64,000 bases of DNA, taken from assembly GCA_902792005.1 (NCBI GenBank), contig CADAXW010000013.1:20325-84324 (forward strand), read 5' to 3'. Origin of the DNA: an uncultured Lachnospiraceae bacterium (GTDB taxonomy: Bacteria; Bacillota; Clostridia; Lachnospirales; Lachnospiraceae). Below the pieces are notes generated by a model, which had not been told where the DNA came from, did no database searches, and worked only from the letters and a program-made list of their open reading frames with translations. A program made the translations under genes and the position numbers. This document shows, piece by piece, positions 42,048-50,746 of the stretch. The number at the start of each line of letters is the position of its first letter. Positions within the stretch are counted from its first letter, which is position 1.

Positions 42048-42809
42048 ATGATTAACTTTGTGGGTGCAGGACCCGGGGCGGTGGATCTCATCACGGTCCG
42101 GGGAATGGAGCTTCTGAAAAAGGCAGATGTGGTGATCTATGCGGGAAGTCTGGTGAATCCCGGGCTTCTGGATTATGTACCGTCTTCAGCAGAGATCTAT
42201 GACAGTGCAGGGATGACGCTGGAAGAGGTGATGCAGGTCATGATCGCTGCCCATCGCGACGGAAAAGAAGTGGTGCGTCTGCATACCGGAGAGCCCAGTC
42301 TGTACGGAGCCGTGCGGGAACAGATGGACATCCTGGACCGGGAAGGGATCGGATATGCTTCCTGTCCCGGTGTCAGTGCCTGCTTCGGAGCTGCAGCGGA
42401 TATGAATCTGGAATATACCCTCCCGGGGGTGTCCCAGACACTGATCATCACAAGGCTGGAGGGAAGAACCGGGGTTCCGGAGAAGGAAAGCATGCAGGCC
42501 CTTGCGTCCCATGGAGCATCCATGGCGATCTATCTAAGCGCCGGAATGCTGGAACGGCTCTCGGAGGAACTGCTCCGGGGAGGATACACACCGGATACAC
42601 CGGCGGCCATCGTTTATAAGGCAACCTGGCCGGAGGAGAAGATCCTGCCCTGTACGGTGAAGGATCTGGCGGAGACGGCAAAGAAGGCAGGGGTTTCGAA
42701 GACCGCGGTGGTGCTTGTGGGACGCGCCGTGGGAACGAAGGACTATGAAAGGTCAAAGCTGTATGATCCCACATTTTCAACGGGATACCGGGCTGCGAAG
42801 GAAGAGTAG
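42048..42809 (+). CDS. cbiF: cobalt-precorrin-4 C11-methyltransferase
   Basis: This tetrapyrrole methylase uses SAM to methylate C11. Motifs: FVGAGPGAVDLITVRG near the N-terminus, VIYAGSLVNPGLLDY, RLHTGEPSLYGAVREQMD and the conserved PGVSACFGAAA. 253 residues, six bases before cbiG. Confidence 0.93.
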   Translation: MINFVGAGPGAVDLITVRGMELLKKADVVIYAGSLVNPGLLDYVPSSAEIYDSAGMTLEEVMQVMIAAHRDGKEVVRLHTGEPSLYGAVREQMDILDREGIGYASCPGVSACFGAAADMNLEYTLPGVSQTLIITRLEGRTGVPEKESMQALASHGASMAIYLSAGMLERLSEELLRGGYTPDTPAAIVYKATWPEEKILPCTVKDLAETAKKAGVSKTAVVLVGRAVGTKDYERSKLYDPTFSTGYRAAKEE

Positions 42810-42814
42810 ATACT

Positions 42815-43807
42815 ATGAAGAAGAAGGCCATATGCTTTACCCGGGGCGGGAAGCAGATCATAGAGAGGATCAATCAAAAATATCTGGAACAGGGAGCCGA
42901 GCCGATGGAGGCATATCTCTCCTCCGATAAGGTGGAGCCGGGAGAGGGCTTTTGCAAGGTGGAGGGACCTCTCGGCGCCTGGACGGCGGAACATTTTCAT
43001 CCGGGGAACGGACTTCTGTTCATCGGAGCGGTGGGGATCGCGGTAAGAGCCCTGGCCGGACTGCCGAAGGACAAGCTTTCCGACTGCCCTGTGGTGGTGA
43101 TGGATGATACGGCCCAGTTCGTGATCCCCATTCTCTCTGGACATGCAGGGGGAGCGAACGGTTGGGCAGCGGAGATTGCTGCCATGCTGGGGGCGGTGCC
43201 GGTGATCACCACGTCCACGGACAGAAATGAGGCCTTTTCCGTGGATACTTTCGCGATGGAGCGCAGACTGACCATTACAGAGAAGGAGGGGATCCGAAAG
43301 GTCTCCGTGAAAGCGCTGGAGGAGAAGAAGGTTACGCTCTCCATAAAGAACTACCCGCCAAAGCAGCCCGTGGATCTTATCATAGCAGATAAAACGGATG
43401 CGGAATGCACCCTGCTTCTTAAGCCGAAGCCCTATACGGTGGGAGTGGGAATGAAGAAGAACAAGGACGCGGGAGAGGCGGAAGCTTTCCTTCTTGATAC
43501 GCTGAAGGATCTGGAGATCCCCGTCTCCGATGTATATGCACTTTGTACCATAGACATAAAGGAGGAGGAGCCTGCACTTCTGGCCATGCGGGATAAGTAC
43601 AGGATCCCGGTATTCTCCTTTGACAGAGAACTCCTGGAGAAGGCGGAGGGAGACTTCACCGCATCGGAATTTGTCCGGGAACAGGTAGGGGTGGATAATG
43701 TATGTGAACGCGCGGCAGTCCTTGGAGCCGGCCCGGGAGCTGAGCTGATCCTCCGGAAGCAGGCGCGGGACGGAATGACCATTGCTGTGGCAAAACGGAT
43801 GATATGA
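42815..43807 (+). CDS. cbiG: cobalt-precorrin-5A hydrolase
   Basis: It opens the delta-lactone of cobalt-precorrin-5A and releases acetaldehyde. Seen: an N-terminal domain (MKKKAICFTRGGKQI, then LLFIGAVGIAVRALAG), the central VVVMDDTAQFVIPILSGHAGGANG segment, and the C-terminal domain (VGVGMKKNKDAGEAEAFLLDTL, then ALCTIDIKEEEPALLAM). 330 residues, complete. It ends inside a run of 12-bp repeats that leads into cbiH. Confidence 0.93.
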   Translation: MKKKAICFTRGGKQIIERINQKYLEQGAEPMEAYLSSDKVEPGEGFCKVEGPLGAWTAEHFHPGNGLLFIGAVGIAVRALAGLPKDKLSDCPVVVMDDTAQFVIPILSGHAGGANGWAAEIAAMLGAVPVITTSTDRNEAFSVDTFAMERRLTITEKEGIRKVSVKALEEKKVTLSIKNYPPKQPVDLIIADKTDAECTLLLKPKPYTVGVGMKKNKDAGEAEAFLLDTLKDLEIPVSDVYALCTIDIKEEEPALLAMRDKYRIPVFSFDRELLEKAEGDFTASEFVREQVGVDNVCERAAVLGAGPGAELILRKQARDGMTIAVAKRMI

Positions 43808-43810
43808 AAT

Positions 43811-43846
43811 GGAATATGAAATGGGATATGATAAGGGATATGATAT
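43811..43846 (+). repeat. 12-bp tandem repeats at the cbiH start
   Basis: GGAATATGAAAT (43811-43822), GGGATATGATAA (43823-43834) and GGGATATGATAT (43835-43846) are degenerate copies containing alternative ATG codons. Confidence 0.85.
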
Positions 43847-44573
43847 GGGAAAGATCTATGTGATAGGCATCGGCCCGGGAGACCGCCGTCTGATGACGGA
43901 CCTGGGAAGAGAGGCCCTGGAAAAAAGCGATGTCATAGTGGGATATAAGGTCTATATCGATCTGATCCGGGAGGACTATCCGGAGAAGGAGTTTCTGGAG
44001 AGTGGTATGCGGGAGGAAATTCTCCGCTGTGAGAAATGTATCGCCCTTGCCAGGGAAGGAAAGACAGTGTCCCTGATCTGCAGCGGAGATGCAGGTGTGT
44101 ATGGTATGGCCTCCCCGCTTCTTGAGGTGGCGGAAAAAGAAGGCTTTATGGATGTGGAGATCATCCCGGGTGTCACCGCAGCTCTGGCAGGGGCGGCGAT
44201 CCTCGGCGCACCGGTCAGCCATGATTTCTGTACCATCAGCCTGAGCGACCTCCTGACACCCTGGGAGCTGATCGAAAAGAGACTGCGAAGTGCGGCAGAG
44301 GGAGACTTCTGCATCGTGATCTACAATCCGGCCAGCCGGAAGCGGGCGGACTATTTAAAGAAGGCCTGCGGGATCCTTATGGAGAAGCTGCCGGAGGATA
44401 CGGCTTGTGGTTATGTCCGGAATATCGGAAGAGACGGATGTGAGAAAAAGGTCTGCACACTGAAGGAGCTGGCAGAGGAGCCGGTGGATATGTTTGTGAC
44501 GGTGTTCGTCGGAAACTCCCGTACCAGAATATCAGACGGGAAGCTGATCACACCCAGAGGATATAAGCTATGA
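43845..44573 (+). CDS. cbiH: cobalt-factor III / precorrin-3B C17-methyltransferase
   Basis: This ring-contraction methylase adds the C17 methyl. Motifs: GKIYVIGIGPGDRRLMT, DVIVGYKVYIDLI, SLICSGDAGVYGMASPLLEVA, PGVTAALAGAAILGAPVSHDFC and IYNPASRKRADYL. I prefer ATG 43845, with AAGGG seven bases upstream, over ATG 43809 and 43821, which would add a repeated MGYDKGYD-type prefix. 242 residues. The stop overlaps the next start. Confidence 0.91.
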   Translation: MGKIYVIGIGPGDRRLMTDLGREALEKSDVIVGYKVYIDLIREDYPEKEFLESGMREEILRCEKCIALAREGKTVSLICSGDAGVYGMASPLLEVAEKEGFMDVEIIPGVTAALAGAAILGAPVSHDFCTISLSDLLTPWELIEKRLRSAAEGDFCIVIYNPASRKRADYLKKACGILMEKLPEDTACGYVRNIGRDGCEKKVCTLKELAEEPVDMFVTVFVGNSRTRISDGKLITPRGYKL

Positions 44574-46585
44574 AAAAGATCATCATTTTTTCGGGAACAA
44601 CAGAAGGAAGAACCCTTTCCACCCTGCTCACGCAGAGGAGGATACCCCATGTGGTTTGTGTTGCCAGTGCGTATGGCGGGGAAATGATGGAGGACAGTAC
44701 ATTTGCGGAGCTTCACATCGGTCGCATGGATGCGGAGGAAATGAAGCAGTTCCTGTCAGCCCGGATCTCCGGCGCGGAAGGGATGGTGGTGGATGCCACC
44801 CACCCCTATGCAACCGAGGTAACAGCAAATATAAAACTTGCGGCAGAGGCGCAGGGAGTTCCATATCTCAGGGTCGTGAGAGGAGCAAGTGACGCAGCCC
44901 CGGGAGACATGGCAGTTTACTCTGACATCCGGGCCTGTGCGGAAGCGATGGATCAGACCTCGGGAAATATCCTGCTTACCACCGGCAGCAAGGAGCTGCG
45001 CGCCTACTGCGAGGTGGTATCGGAAGAAACCAGAAAGAGGACCTACGTCCGGGTACTGCCCACCATGAGCAGTCTGGAGCAGTGCATCTCGGAAGGGATC
45101 GAAGGGGATCATATCATCGCCATGCATGGTCCCTTTACCAGAGAATGTAACGAAGCGATCCTGCGGCAGTATGATATCCGCCACCTGGTGACCAAGGACA
45201 GCGGGACTGCAGGCGGCTTCCTTGCCAAGGCAGAGGCTGCCGAAGCAGCGACGGTGCAGCTTCACGTCATCGCCAGACCGGTGGAGGAGGAAGGTGTTTC
45301 GTTGAAGGAAGCGGAGCGGGTCCTTCTTTCCCTTCTTTCGGAATGTCAGGAATCGGGCTCGATTCCGGAAGTCTCCATCGTAGGAATGGGGATGGGATCT
45401 TCGGGCTGCAGGCTTCTTATGGCAGAGGAAGCGCTTCATGCAGCAGATGCGGTGTTTGGAGCCTCCCGTCTTCTGGAAGGTCTTAAGGATATCCCGGAGG
45501 TTAGAAAATATGCCATGTACCGGGCGGAGGAGATCATTCCGGTTCTGGAGCGGGAGTGCTTTAACAGGGTAGTGATCCTCTATTCCGGAGATACCGGGTT
45601 TTACAGCGGAGCAAGGAAGATGCTCCGGGCTTTGAAGGAGTGGAAGCCGGATCTGCAGGTGGAAATGTTCCCTGGAATCTCTTCTTTCTCCTACCTTGCA
45701 GCGAAGCTGGGAGAAAGCTATGAGGATGCCGCATTGTTCAGTCTGCACGGAAAGAATTCGGAAGCAGACTTCGGAGCTTTGCTCGGGGAAGTCCGTCATC
45801 ATTCGAAGGTATTTGCGCTTCTTTCCGGTCCGGAGGATGTCCCTGAGATCGCAAAACGCCTTCTGGCAGCGGGGATCGAGGGAAGCATCAGCGTAGGAAC
45901 GGATCTGTCCGGCGAAGGGGAGCAGATCGATACATATTCTCTTTCGGAGGCGGAGTCCTTCCGGAGAGAAGGGATCTCCACCGTGCTGATCCGAAACAGC
46001 GTACCGGAAAAAAGGGTGCTGCTTCCGGTGAAGCGGGATACGGAATTCCTAAGGGACCGCATCCCCATGACCAAGGAATGCATCCGTCATGAAAGCATCC
46101 TTCGGCTGGAGCTTCGGGAAGGAGATGTCCTGTATGATATCGGCGGAGGAACCGGTTCCGTAGCCATCGAGGCAGCGGCGCTTTCTTCCAGTCTGAAGGT
46201 GTATACCATCGAGAGGAAACCGGAGGCTGCAGCGCTGATCCGGGAGAATCTGAAAAATACAGGAACGGAAAATGTAACCGTGATCGAGGGGGAGGCCCCT
46301 GCAGCACTGTCAGGTCTGCCAAAGCCGGATGCTGTTTTTATCGGAGGAAGCGGAGGAAATCTCCGGGAGATCCTGGAGACTCTGACAGCCATGGGCACAG
46401 GAACACGCTATGTGATCAATGCAGTGAGTATGGAGACCATAGGAGAGATCCGGGAGCTGCTGAAGGACTATCCGGCGGAGGATGAAAGAACGGTAATGAT
46501 CGCGGTCAGTGACGTAAGAGAGGTCGGGAGTCATCATCTTCTGCAGGCGCAGAATCCGGTATGGATCTTCTCTTTTTCAATCTGA
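44570..46585 (+). CDS. cbiJ-cbiE-cbiT: fusion of CbiJ reductase, CbiE and CbiT methyltransferases
   Basis: Three enzymes are in one chain. CbiJ/CobK, cobalt-precorrin-6A reductase (about residues 1-250): IIIFSGTTEGRTLSTLL, VDATHPYATEVTANI, LLTTGSKELRAY, HLVTKDSGTAGGF. CbiE (about 262-470): VSIVGMGMGSSGCRLLMAEEAL, ILYSGDTGFYSGA, FPGISSFSYLAAKL. CbiT (about 480-671): PMTKECIRHESILRL, YDIGGGTGSVAIEAA, VFIGGSGGNLREIL. Together they reduce precorrin-6A, methylate C5 and C15 and decarboxylate C12. CbiE-CbiT fusions are common; adding CbiJ to the front is less so. It overlaps cbiH by four bases. Confidence 0.92.
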   Translation: MKKIIIFSGTTEGRTLSTLLTQRRIPHVVCVASAYGGEMMEDSTFAELHIGRMDAEEMKQFLSARISGAEGMVVDATHPYATEVTANIKLAAEAQGVPYLRVVRGASDAAPGDMAVYSDIRACAEAMDQTSGNILLTTGSKELRAYCEVVSEETRKRTYVRVLPTMSSLEQCISEGIEGDHIIAMHGPFTRECNEAILRQYDIRHLVTKDSGTAGGFLAKAEAAEAATVQLHVIARPVEEEGVSLKEAERVLLSLLSECQESGSIPEVSIVGMGMGSSGCRLLMAEEALHAADAVFGASRLLEGLKDIPEVRKYAMYRAEEIIPVLERECFNRVVILYSGDTGFYSGARKMLRALKEWKPDLQVEMFPGISSFSYLAAKLGESYEDAALFSLHGKNSEADFGALLGEVRHHSKVFALLSGPEDVPEIAKRLLAAGIEGSISVGTDLSGEGEQIDTYSLSEAESFRREGISTVLIRNSVPEKRVLLPVKRDTEFLRDRIPMTKECIRHESILRLELREGDVLYDIGGGTGSVAIEAAALSSSLKVYTIERKPEAAALIRENLKNTGTENVTVIEGEAPAALSGLPKPDAVFIGGSGGNLREILETLTAMGTGTRYVINAVSMETIGEIRELLKDYPAEDERTVMIAVSDVREVGSHHLLQAQNPVWIFSFSI

Positions 46586-46590
46586 CTTTC

Positions 46591-46650
46591 GGAAAAATCG
46601 GATAAGGGAACATCGGATGTGGAAACATCGGATGAAGGAGCATCAGATGA
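46591..46650 (+). repeat. four 15-bp tandem repeats before cbiA
   Basis: Units of the form GGAAACATCGGATGA lie at 46591-46605, 46606-46620, 46621-46635 and 46636-46650. They carry successive in-frame ATG codons at 46617, 46632 and 46647 and fill the gap after the cbiT stop. Confidence 0.88.
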
Positions 46651-48125
46651 AGGAGATACGTGCAAAAAGAATAATGTTCGCGGCCCCCGGGAGTCACAGC
46701 GGAAAGACCACGGTCACCTGTGGGTTCCTGGAGGTACTGAAGCGAAGAGGGCTGGAACCGGTTTCCTTTAAATGTGGGCCGGATTACATCGACCCCATGT
46801 TTCATGAGAGCGTCCTGAAGGTTCCCTGCCGAAATCTGGACACCTATTTTGCAGGAACGGAGGGAGTTCGGGATATCCTGGCCGGCTGCGGAGACCGCTA
46901 TGCCGTGGTTGAAGGGGCCATGGGGATCTACGATGGCGCCAGGCTGGACGACATTACGGGATCTGCGTATGAGATCGCGGAAGCAACGAAGACCCCCATC
47001 GTTCTGGTGGTTGACGGCTCCGGCATGGGACGGACACTGCTGTCCCTGATCCGGGGAGTACTTGCGGACGATACGGCGCATTTGATCCGGGGGATCCTTC
47101 TGAATAAGATCAGTGAAGGCTACTACCGGAGTCTGGAGCCGGTGCTGAAGCAGGCACTGGAGGAGCTGCGAACCGGGGTCCGGCTGCTTGGCTGCCTTCC
47201 AAAGCAGAAGGAGATTACCATCGAAAGCAGGCACCTGGGACTTAAGCTTCCGGGAGAGATGGAGGATCTTTATCGAAAGATAAAGGCCGCCGGAGAACTC
47301 CTTCTGAAATGTGTCGATATCGATCAGCTGCTGCGGATCATGGAGGAGGCGCCGGTCCTGCACCGGGAAGAGACACCGGTCCTGCACCGGGAAACGGAAC
47401 CCGTGCAGAACGATGTGCCTGGACTGAAAGAGGAGGATCCTGCTTTCGGGACCGGTCTTACTCTGGCGGTTGCCAGGGATGATGCATTCTGCTTTTATTA
47501 CAGGGAGAACCTGGAGCTCTTTGAAAGGTACGGGGTCCGGCTCCAATACTTCTCGCCCCTTCGGGATCGGGAGGTTCCGCCGGAGGCAGACGGGATCCTG
47601 CTGGGCGGAGGTTATCCGGAGCTCTATCTGAAGGAGCTGAGTGAGAATACCTCCATGCTTCACTCCGTGAGAAGCCGCATCGCCGCCGGCACGCCAAGCC
47701 TTGCTGAGTGCGGAGGCTTTATGTATCTTCATAAAACCATCATCGACGCAGAGGGTGTGTCCTATCCCATGGCGGGGATCCTGGAGGGAGAATGCAGGTT
47801 TACCGGGCATCTTGTCCGCTTCGGATATATGAGACTCCGGGAGATTCATGATGCAGGAATCGCCTCCGATGAAATGTACCGGAGTCTGGTTGGAATGAAG
47901 GGTCACGAATTTCATTATTATGACAGCACGGTCTGCGGAGATGCCTATGTGGCGGAAAAACCATATAAACCGGCAGAGTGGACCTGTATCAATGTAGGAA
48001 CTGCAGGAACTGCAGGAGGCAGCGGGATCTGGGGCTTCCCGCATCTCTACTATGGTTCAAAACCGGAGTTTGTCAGAAGCTTTATACGTCGAATGAGAGA
48101 GGTGTCAGATGGAACAGTCACATAA
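46647..48125 (+). CDS. cbiA: cobyrinic acid a,c-diamide synthase
   Basis: It amidates the a and c side chains of cobyrinate with glutamine and ATP. Seen: ATP loop APGSHSGKTTVTCGFLE, FKCGPDYIDPMFHE, VVEGAMGIYDG, and the C-terminal glutaminase-like domain with the nucleophile Cys in PSLAECGGFMYLHK. I chose ATG 46647 because GAAGGAG lies six bases upstream; ATG 46617 and 46632 are in-frame alternatives. An 18-bp duplication (47352-47369 and 47376-47393) gives a repeated PVLHRE segment in the inter-domain linker. Confidence 0.92.
   Translation: MKEIRAKRIMFAAPGSHSGKTTVTCGFLEVLKRRGLEPVSFKCGPDYIDPMFHESVLKVPCRNLDTYFAGTEGVRDILAGCGDRYAVVEGAMGIYDGARLDDITGSAYEIAEATKTPIVLVVDGSGMGRTLLSLIRGVLADDTAHLIRGILLNKISEGYYRSLEPVLKQALEELRTGVRLLGCLPKQKEITIESRHLGLKLPGEMEDLYRKIKAAGELLLKCVDIDQLLRIMEEAPVLHREETPVLHRETEPVQNDVPGLKEEDPAFGTGLTLAVARDDAFCFYYRENLELFERYGVRLQYFSPLRDREVPPEADGILLGGGYPELYLKELSENTSMLHSVRSRIAAGTPSLAECGGFMYLHKTIIDAEGVSYPMAGILEGECRFTGHLVRFGYMRLREIHDAGIASDEMYRSLVGMKGHEFHYYDSTVCGDAYVAEKPYKPAEWTCINVGTAGTAGGSGIWGFPHLYYGSKPEFVRSFIRRMREVSDGTVT
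47352..47393 (+). repeat. 18-bp exact duplication within cbiA
   Basis: CCGGTCCTGCACCGGGAA occurs twice with a 24-bp period and in frame. Confidence 0.9.
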
Positions 48126-48375
48126 ATACTTCGAAAACCGAGACTGTAAATACTATCCATGTCATGAGGGGCTGGAGGAGATCAACTGCCTTTTCTGCTA
48201 TTGTCCCCTGTATTCCTTTTCCTGTCCGGGGGACTATACGCTGATCCGGAAGGAGGATCGGGTGATCAAAAACTGCAGAGGCTGCACATTTCCGCATAAG
48301 CCCGAAAACTATGACCGCCTGATGGAGCTGATCCGGGAGTTCAACAGGAATAAGGATCAGAAGAAGGAGGAATGA
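48109..48375 (+). CDS. small cysteine-rich protein (PF04071-like)
   Basis: 88 residues with eight cysteines, among them CKYYPCHEG, CLFCYCPLY and CRGCTFPHKPENYD. The spacing matches the Cys-rich small domain found beside cobalamin genes in anaerobes. Cysteines probably bind a metal; a role in cobalt handling is a guess from context. It overlaps the end of cbiA by 17 bases and the next gene follows at once. Confidence 0.82.
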   Translation: MEQSHKYFENRDCKYYPCHEGLEEINCLFCYCPLYSFSCPGDYTLIRKEDRVIKNCRGCTFPHKPENYDRLMELIREFNRNKDQKKEE

Positions 48376-48377
48376 AT

Positions 48378-49238
48378 ATGGAATATAAACCGAAGGAAAC
48401 CGTGCTTGCCATTTGCTACGATTTTGACAAGACGCTGTCGCCCACAGATATGCAGGCCCAGGGCTATATCCAGTCCGTGGGCTATGATATAAAGGAATTC
48501 TGGGACAAGACAAATGTGCTCGCTGCCGCCAATGATATGGACGGGAACCTTGCGTACATGTATGTGATGATGGATGAGGCAAGAGGGAAGCTGATCTTTA
48601 ACCGGAAAAGCCTGGAGGATTATGGAAGCAAGGTAAAGCTGTTCCCAGGGGTGGCTGAATGGTTTGACCGGATCAATGCGTACGGCAGAGAAAGAGGGAT
48701 CATCGTCGAGCATTACATCATTTCCTCCGGGTTGAAGGAGATGATCGATGGGACGGAGATCGCAAAGAAGGGCGCATTTAAAAAAATCTATGCCAGCAGC
48801 TTCTTCTATGATGAAAAGGGTGTGGCAGTCTGGCCGGCCCAGGTGATCAATTATACGAACAAGACCCAGTTCCTGTTCCGGATCGAAAAAGGGGTTCTGG
48901 ACATCAATGACGACGGGGTGAATGAATATTACGCGCCGGAGAATCTCCGGGTTCCTTTCCGGAATATGGTTTATATCGGTGACAGCGACACCGATATCCC
49001 GTGCATGAAGCTGGTAAATGTGAACGGTGGCCATTCCATTGGCGTATATGACCCGGAAACCGGGAAGAAGGACCGTGTCCACAAAATGCTCCGGGACAAC
49101 CGGATCCGGTATTTTGCACCGGCGGATTACCGCGAGGGTACGGAGCTGGATAATCTGGTAAAGGCGGTCATCGATAAGACGGCAGCCTACGAAAAACTGG
49201 AGACCAAGCACATTTCCGATGTCTATGAGACGCGGTAG
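48378..49238 (+). CDS. HAD-superfamily phosphatase
   Basis: HAD motifs: I in ICYDFDKTLSP with both aspartates, II in YIISSGLKEMI, and III/IV in MVYIGDSDTDIPCMKLV. A large helical cap lies near residues 25-90. 286 residues; the substrate is unknown. ATG 48378 is seven bases after AAGGAGG; ATG 48372 is too close. As last gene of the B12 operon it could act on a phosphorylated intermediate (for example threonine, aminopropanol or ribazole phosphate), but co-location is the only evidence. Confidence 0.8.
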   Translation: MEYKPKETVLAICYDFDKTLSPTDMQAQGYIQSVGYDIKEFWDKTNVLAAANDMDGNLAYMYVMMDEARGKLIFNRKSLEDYGSKVKLFPGVAEWFDRINAYGRERGIIVEHYIISSGLKEMIDGTEIAKKGAFKKIYASSFFYDEKGVAVWPAQVINYTNKTQFLFRIEKGVLDINDDGVNEYYAPENLRVPFRNMVYIGDSDTDIPCMKLVNVNGGHSIGVYDPETGKKDRVHKMLRDNRIRYFAPADYREGTELDNLVKAVIDKTAAYEKLETKHISDVYETR

Positions 49239-49245
49239 ATAAAAA

Positions 49246-49291
49246 ACAGTCCCTGTCACGTACGGTACGTGAAAAGGGACTGTCTTTTTTT
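49246..49291. terminator. bidirectional terminator closing the cobalamin operon
   Basis: ACAGTCCCT (49246-49254) pairs with AGGGACTGT (49275-49283) around an inner CACGTA/TACGTG stem. A T run to 49291 and an A run before the stem serve both strands. Confidence 0.88.
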
Positions 49292-49307
49292 GCCTATGAT
49301 TTGATTA

Positions 49308-49841
49308 TTATTTGATCACAAGTGCTTCCAGAACTGCCTTTGTCTCAGGGCTGTCAAACTTGAAACCGGAGCAGGAAACACGTACCGGCTTGCCGTTTGC
49401 CTTACCATAGAGCTCGAATCCGTTGCTGTACTCGAAACCGGTCCAGTCAACAGTGCCGATCTTGCCGGATACATCCTTCTGATCCTGTGTGTATGTAGCC
49501 TTGTTCTGCTCATACTTCTTCATGTACATATCTTCCTTCTCCATGTTGAAATCGAACTTGGAGAAATCGGACTTTCTTACAGAACAGCAGGTGGTGTCAT
49601 CCTCGTTCAGAGCATAGCCCTTCTTGAAGGTCCAGCCTTCCGGAATACCTACGGTGTAATCACCCCAGGTTTCTGTGGATGCGATGGTGATAGCTGCGGG
49701 AGCAGTGGTTGCCGCTTCTGTAACTGTCTGTGCTGCATCGGTTGCGGGAGTTGCCTCTGTATTGCTGCTGTTGCTTCCGCAGGCAACAAGGCCTACGCAC
49801 ATGAATGCGGCAGCAAGAATGACTGCAAGTTTCTTTTTCAT
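49308..49841 (-). CDS. small lipoprotein of unknown function
   Basis: 177 residues. The signal ends in VGLVACGS (lipidated Cys at about residue 21), followed by a Thr/Ala/Asn-rich linker and a compact domain (WGDYTVGIPEGWTFKKGYALNEDD, then GTVDWTGFEYSNGFELYGKANG). This ends in a beta-rich part without known catalytic residues. AGGAGG precedes the start. It lies downstream of the OmpR-type regulator on the same strand and may be its target or a sensor accessory. Confidence 0.72.
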   Translation of the reverse strand: MKKKLAVILAAAFMCVGLVACGSNSSNTEATPATDAAQTVTEAATTAPAAITIASTETWGDYTVGIPEGWTFKKGYALNEDDTTCCSVRKSDFSKFDFNMEKEDMYMKKYEQNKATYTQDQKDVSGKIGTVDWTGFEYSNGFELYGKANGKPVRVSCSGFKFDSPETKAVLEALVIK

Positions 49842-49925
49842 ATCTCATGTCCTCCTTAAGAGTTTTTTCAAAAGCGATTATACACGGATGAATAAAAAAG
49901 TCAAGGGAAGGGCGCTACACCACGT

Positions 49926-50672
49926 TTACTCCGGATCAGGCAGCTTGCGAAGCCGGTAGCCCATTCCCCAGACGGTTTCGATATAATCGAAGTCATCTTT
50001 TTTGCGGAGCTTGCTCCGAAGGTTGCTCATGTGTACCTTCAGGGACTGATCTTCAGGGAAATACTCTTCATTCCAGATGCTGGTGAAAAGATTTGCCTTG
50101 GAGAAGAGCTTCTTCGGATTTTCGAGAAGCAGATCCAGGATCTGATATTCCCGTGCGGTAAGGCAGACTTCCTCATCCTTCACGGTGACGGAGGAGGTGT
50201 CTTTATTCAGAATGATATTTCCATACCGCAGTGTCCTGTCCGGGGTGAGGTTTGCAGACATCCCGTTCCTGCCGGGATCTGTTCCCGGGGCGTCCAGCCG
50301 AAGCTGGATCTGATATCGTCTGGCAACCGCCTCGATCCGGACCAGTACATCCGGAAGCTCAAAGGGCTTGATGATGTAATCATCTGCACCTGCCCGCATC
50401 ATGGTCATGCGGCTGTCCAGGGCAGAAACGGCGGAAATTACAATGACGGGAATATCGGTAATGCTGCGGACTTTCGGCAGGAGTTCATCTCCGGAAAACC
50501 CGGGCAGCATCATGTCCAGCAGGATCATACCGTAGTCTGCCGTATGCGCCTTCAGTTCATTCAGTCCCGCCACGCCGTCATACTTTGCAGTGGTCTCATA
50601 TCCGTTTTTTGTAAGATAGACGGAGAGAAGATCGGCGATCTCCTTATCGTCTTCTATGATCAGTATTTTCAT
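49926..50672 (-). CDS. OmpR-family response regulator
   Basis: The receiver domain (about residues 1-115) has LIIEDDKEIADLL, phospho-acceptor Asp in GMILLDMMLPG, the Ser/Thr position VIVISAVSAL and the Lys in DDYIIKPFE. The C-terminal winged helix (about 145-245) shows CLTAREYQILDLLLENPKKLFSKANLF and DDFDYIETVWGMGYRL. I set the start at ATG 50672 (MKILIIEDD) with GGAGG eight bases upstream, not 50720. It pairs with the kinase just upstream. Confidence 0.9.
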   Translation of the reverse strand: MKILIIEDDKEIADLLSVYLTKNGYETTAKYDGVAGLNELKAHTADYGMILLDMMLPGFSGDELLPKVRSITDIPVIVISAVSALDSRMTMMRAGADDYIIKPFELPDVLVRIEAVARRYQIQLRLDAPGTDPGRNGMSANLTPDRTLRYGNIILNKDTSSVTVKDEEVCLTAREYQILDLLLENPKKLFSKANLFTSIWNEEYFPEDQSLKVHMSNLRSKLRKKDDFDYIETVWGMGYRLRKLPDPE

Positions 50673-50692
50673 GGGGTTTACCTCCGCTCGCG

Positions 50693-50746
50693 GATCAGGA
50701 TGGATACTCCGGCACATCATGTCAGATCAGGATGGATACTCTGGCA
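50693..50746 (-). repeat. 22-bp duplication at the kinase/regulator junction
   Basis: GATCAGGATGGATACTC[CT]GGCA lies at 50693-50714 and 50725-50746 (one mismatch, 32-bp period). One copy encodes the kinase C-terminus and its stop; the other lies between the genes. Confidence 0.9.

Noticed and set aside
46506..48044. 512-residue minus-strand frame opposite cbiA
   Set aside because: It lies entirely antisense to the conserved cbiA gene and has a low-complexity, family-free translation.
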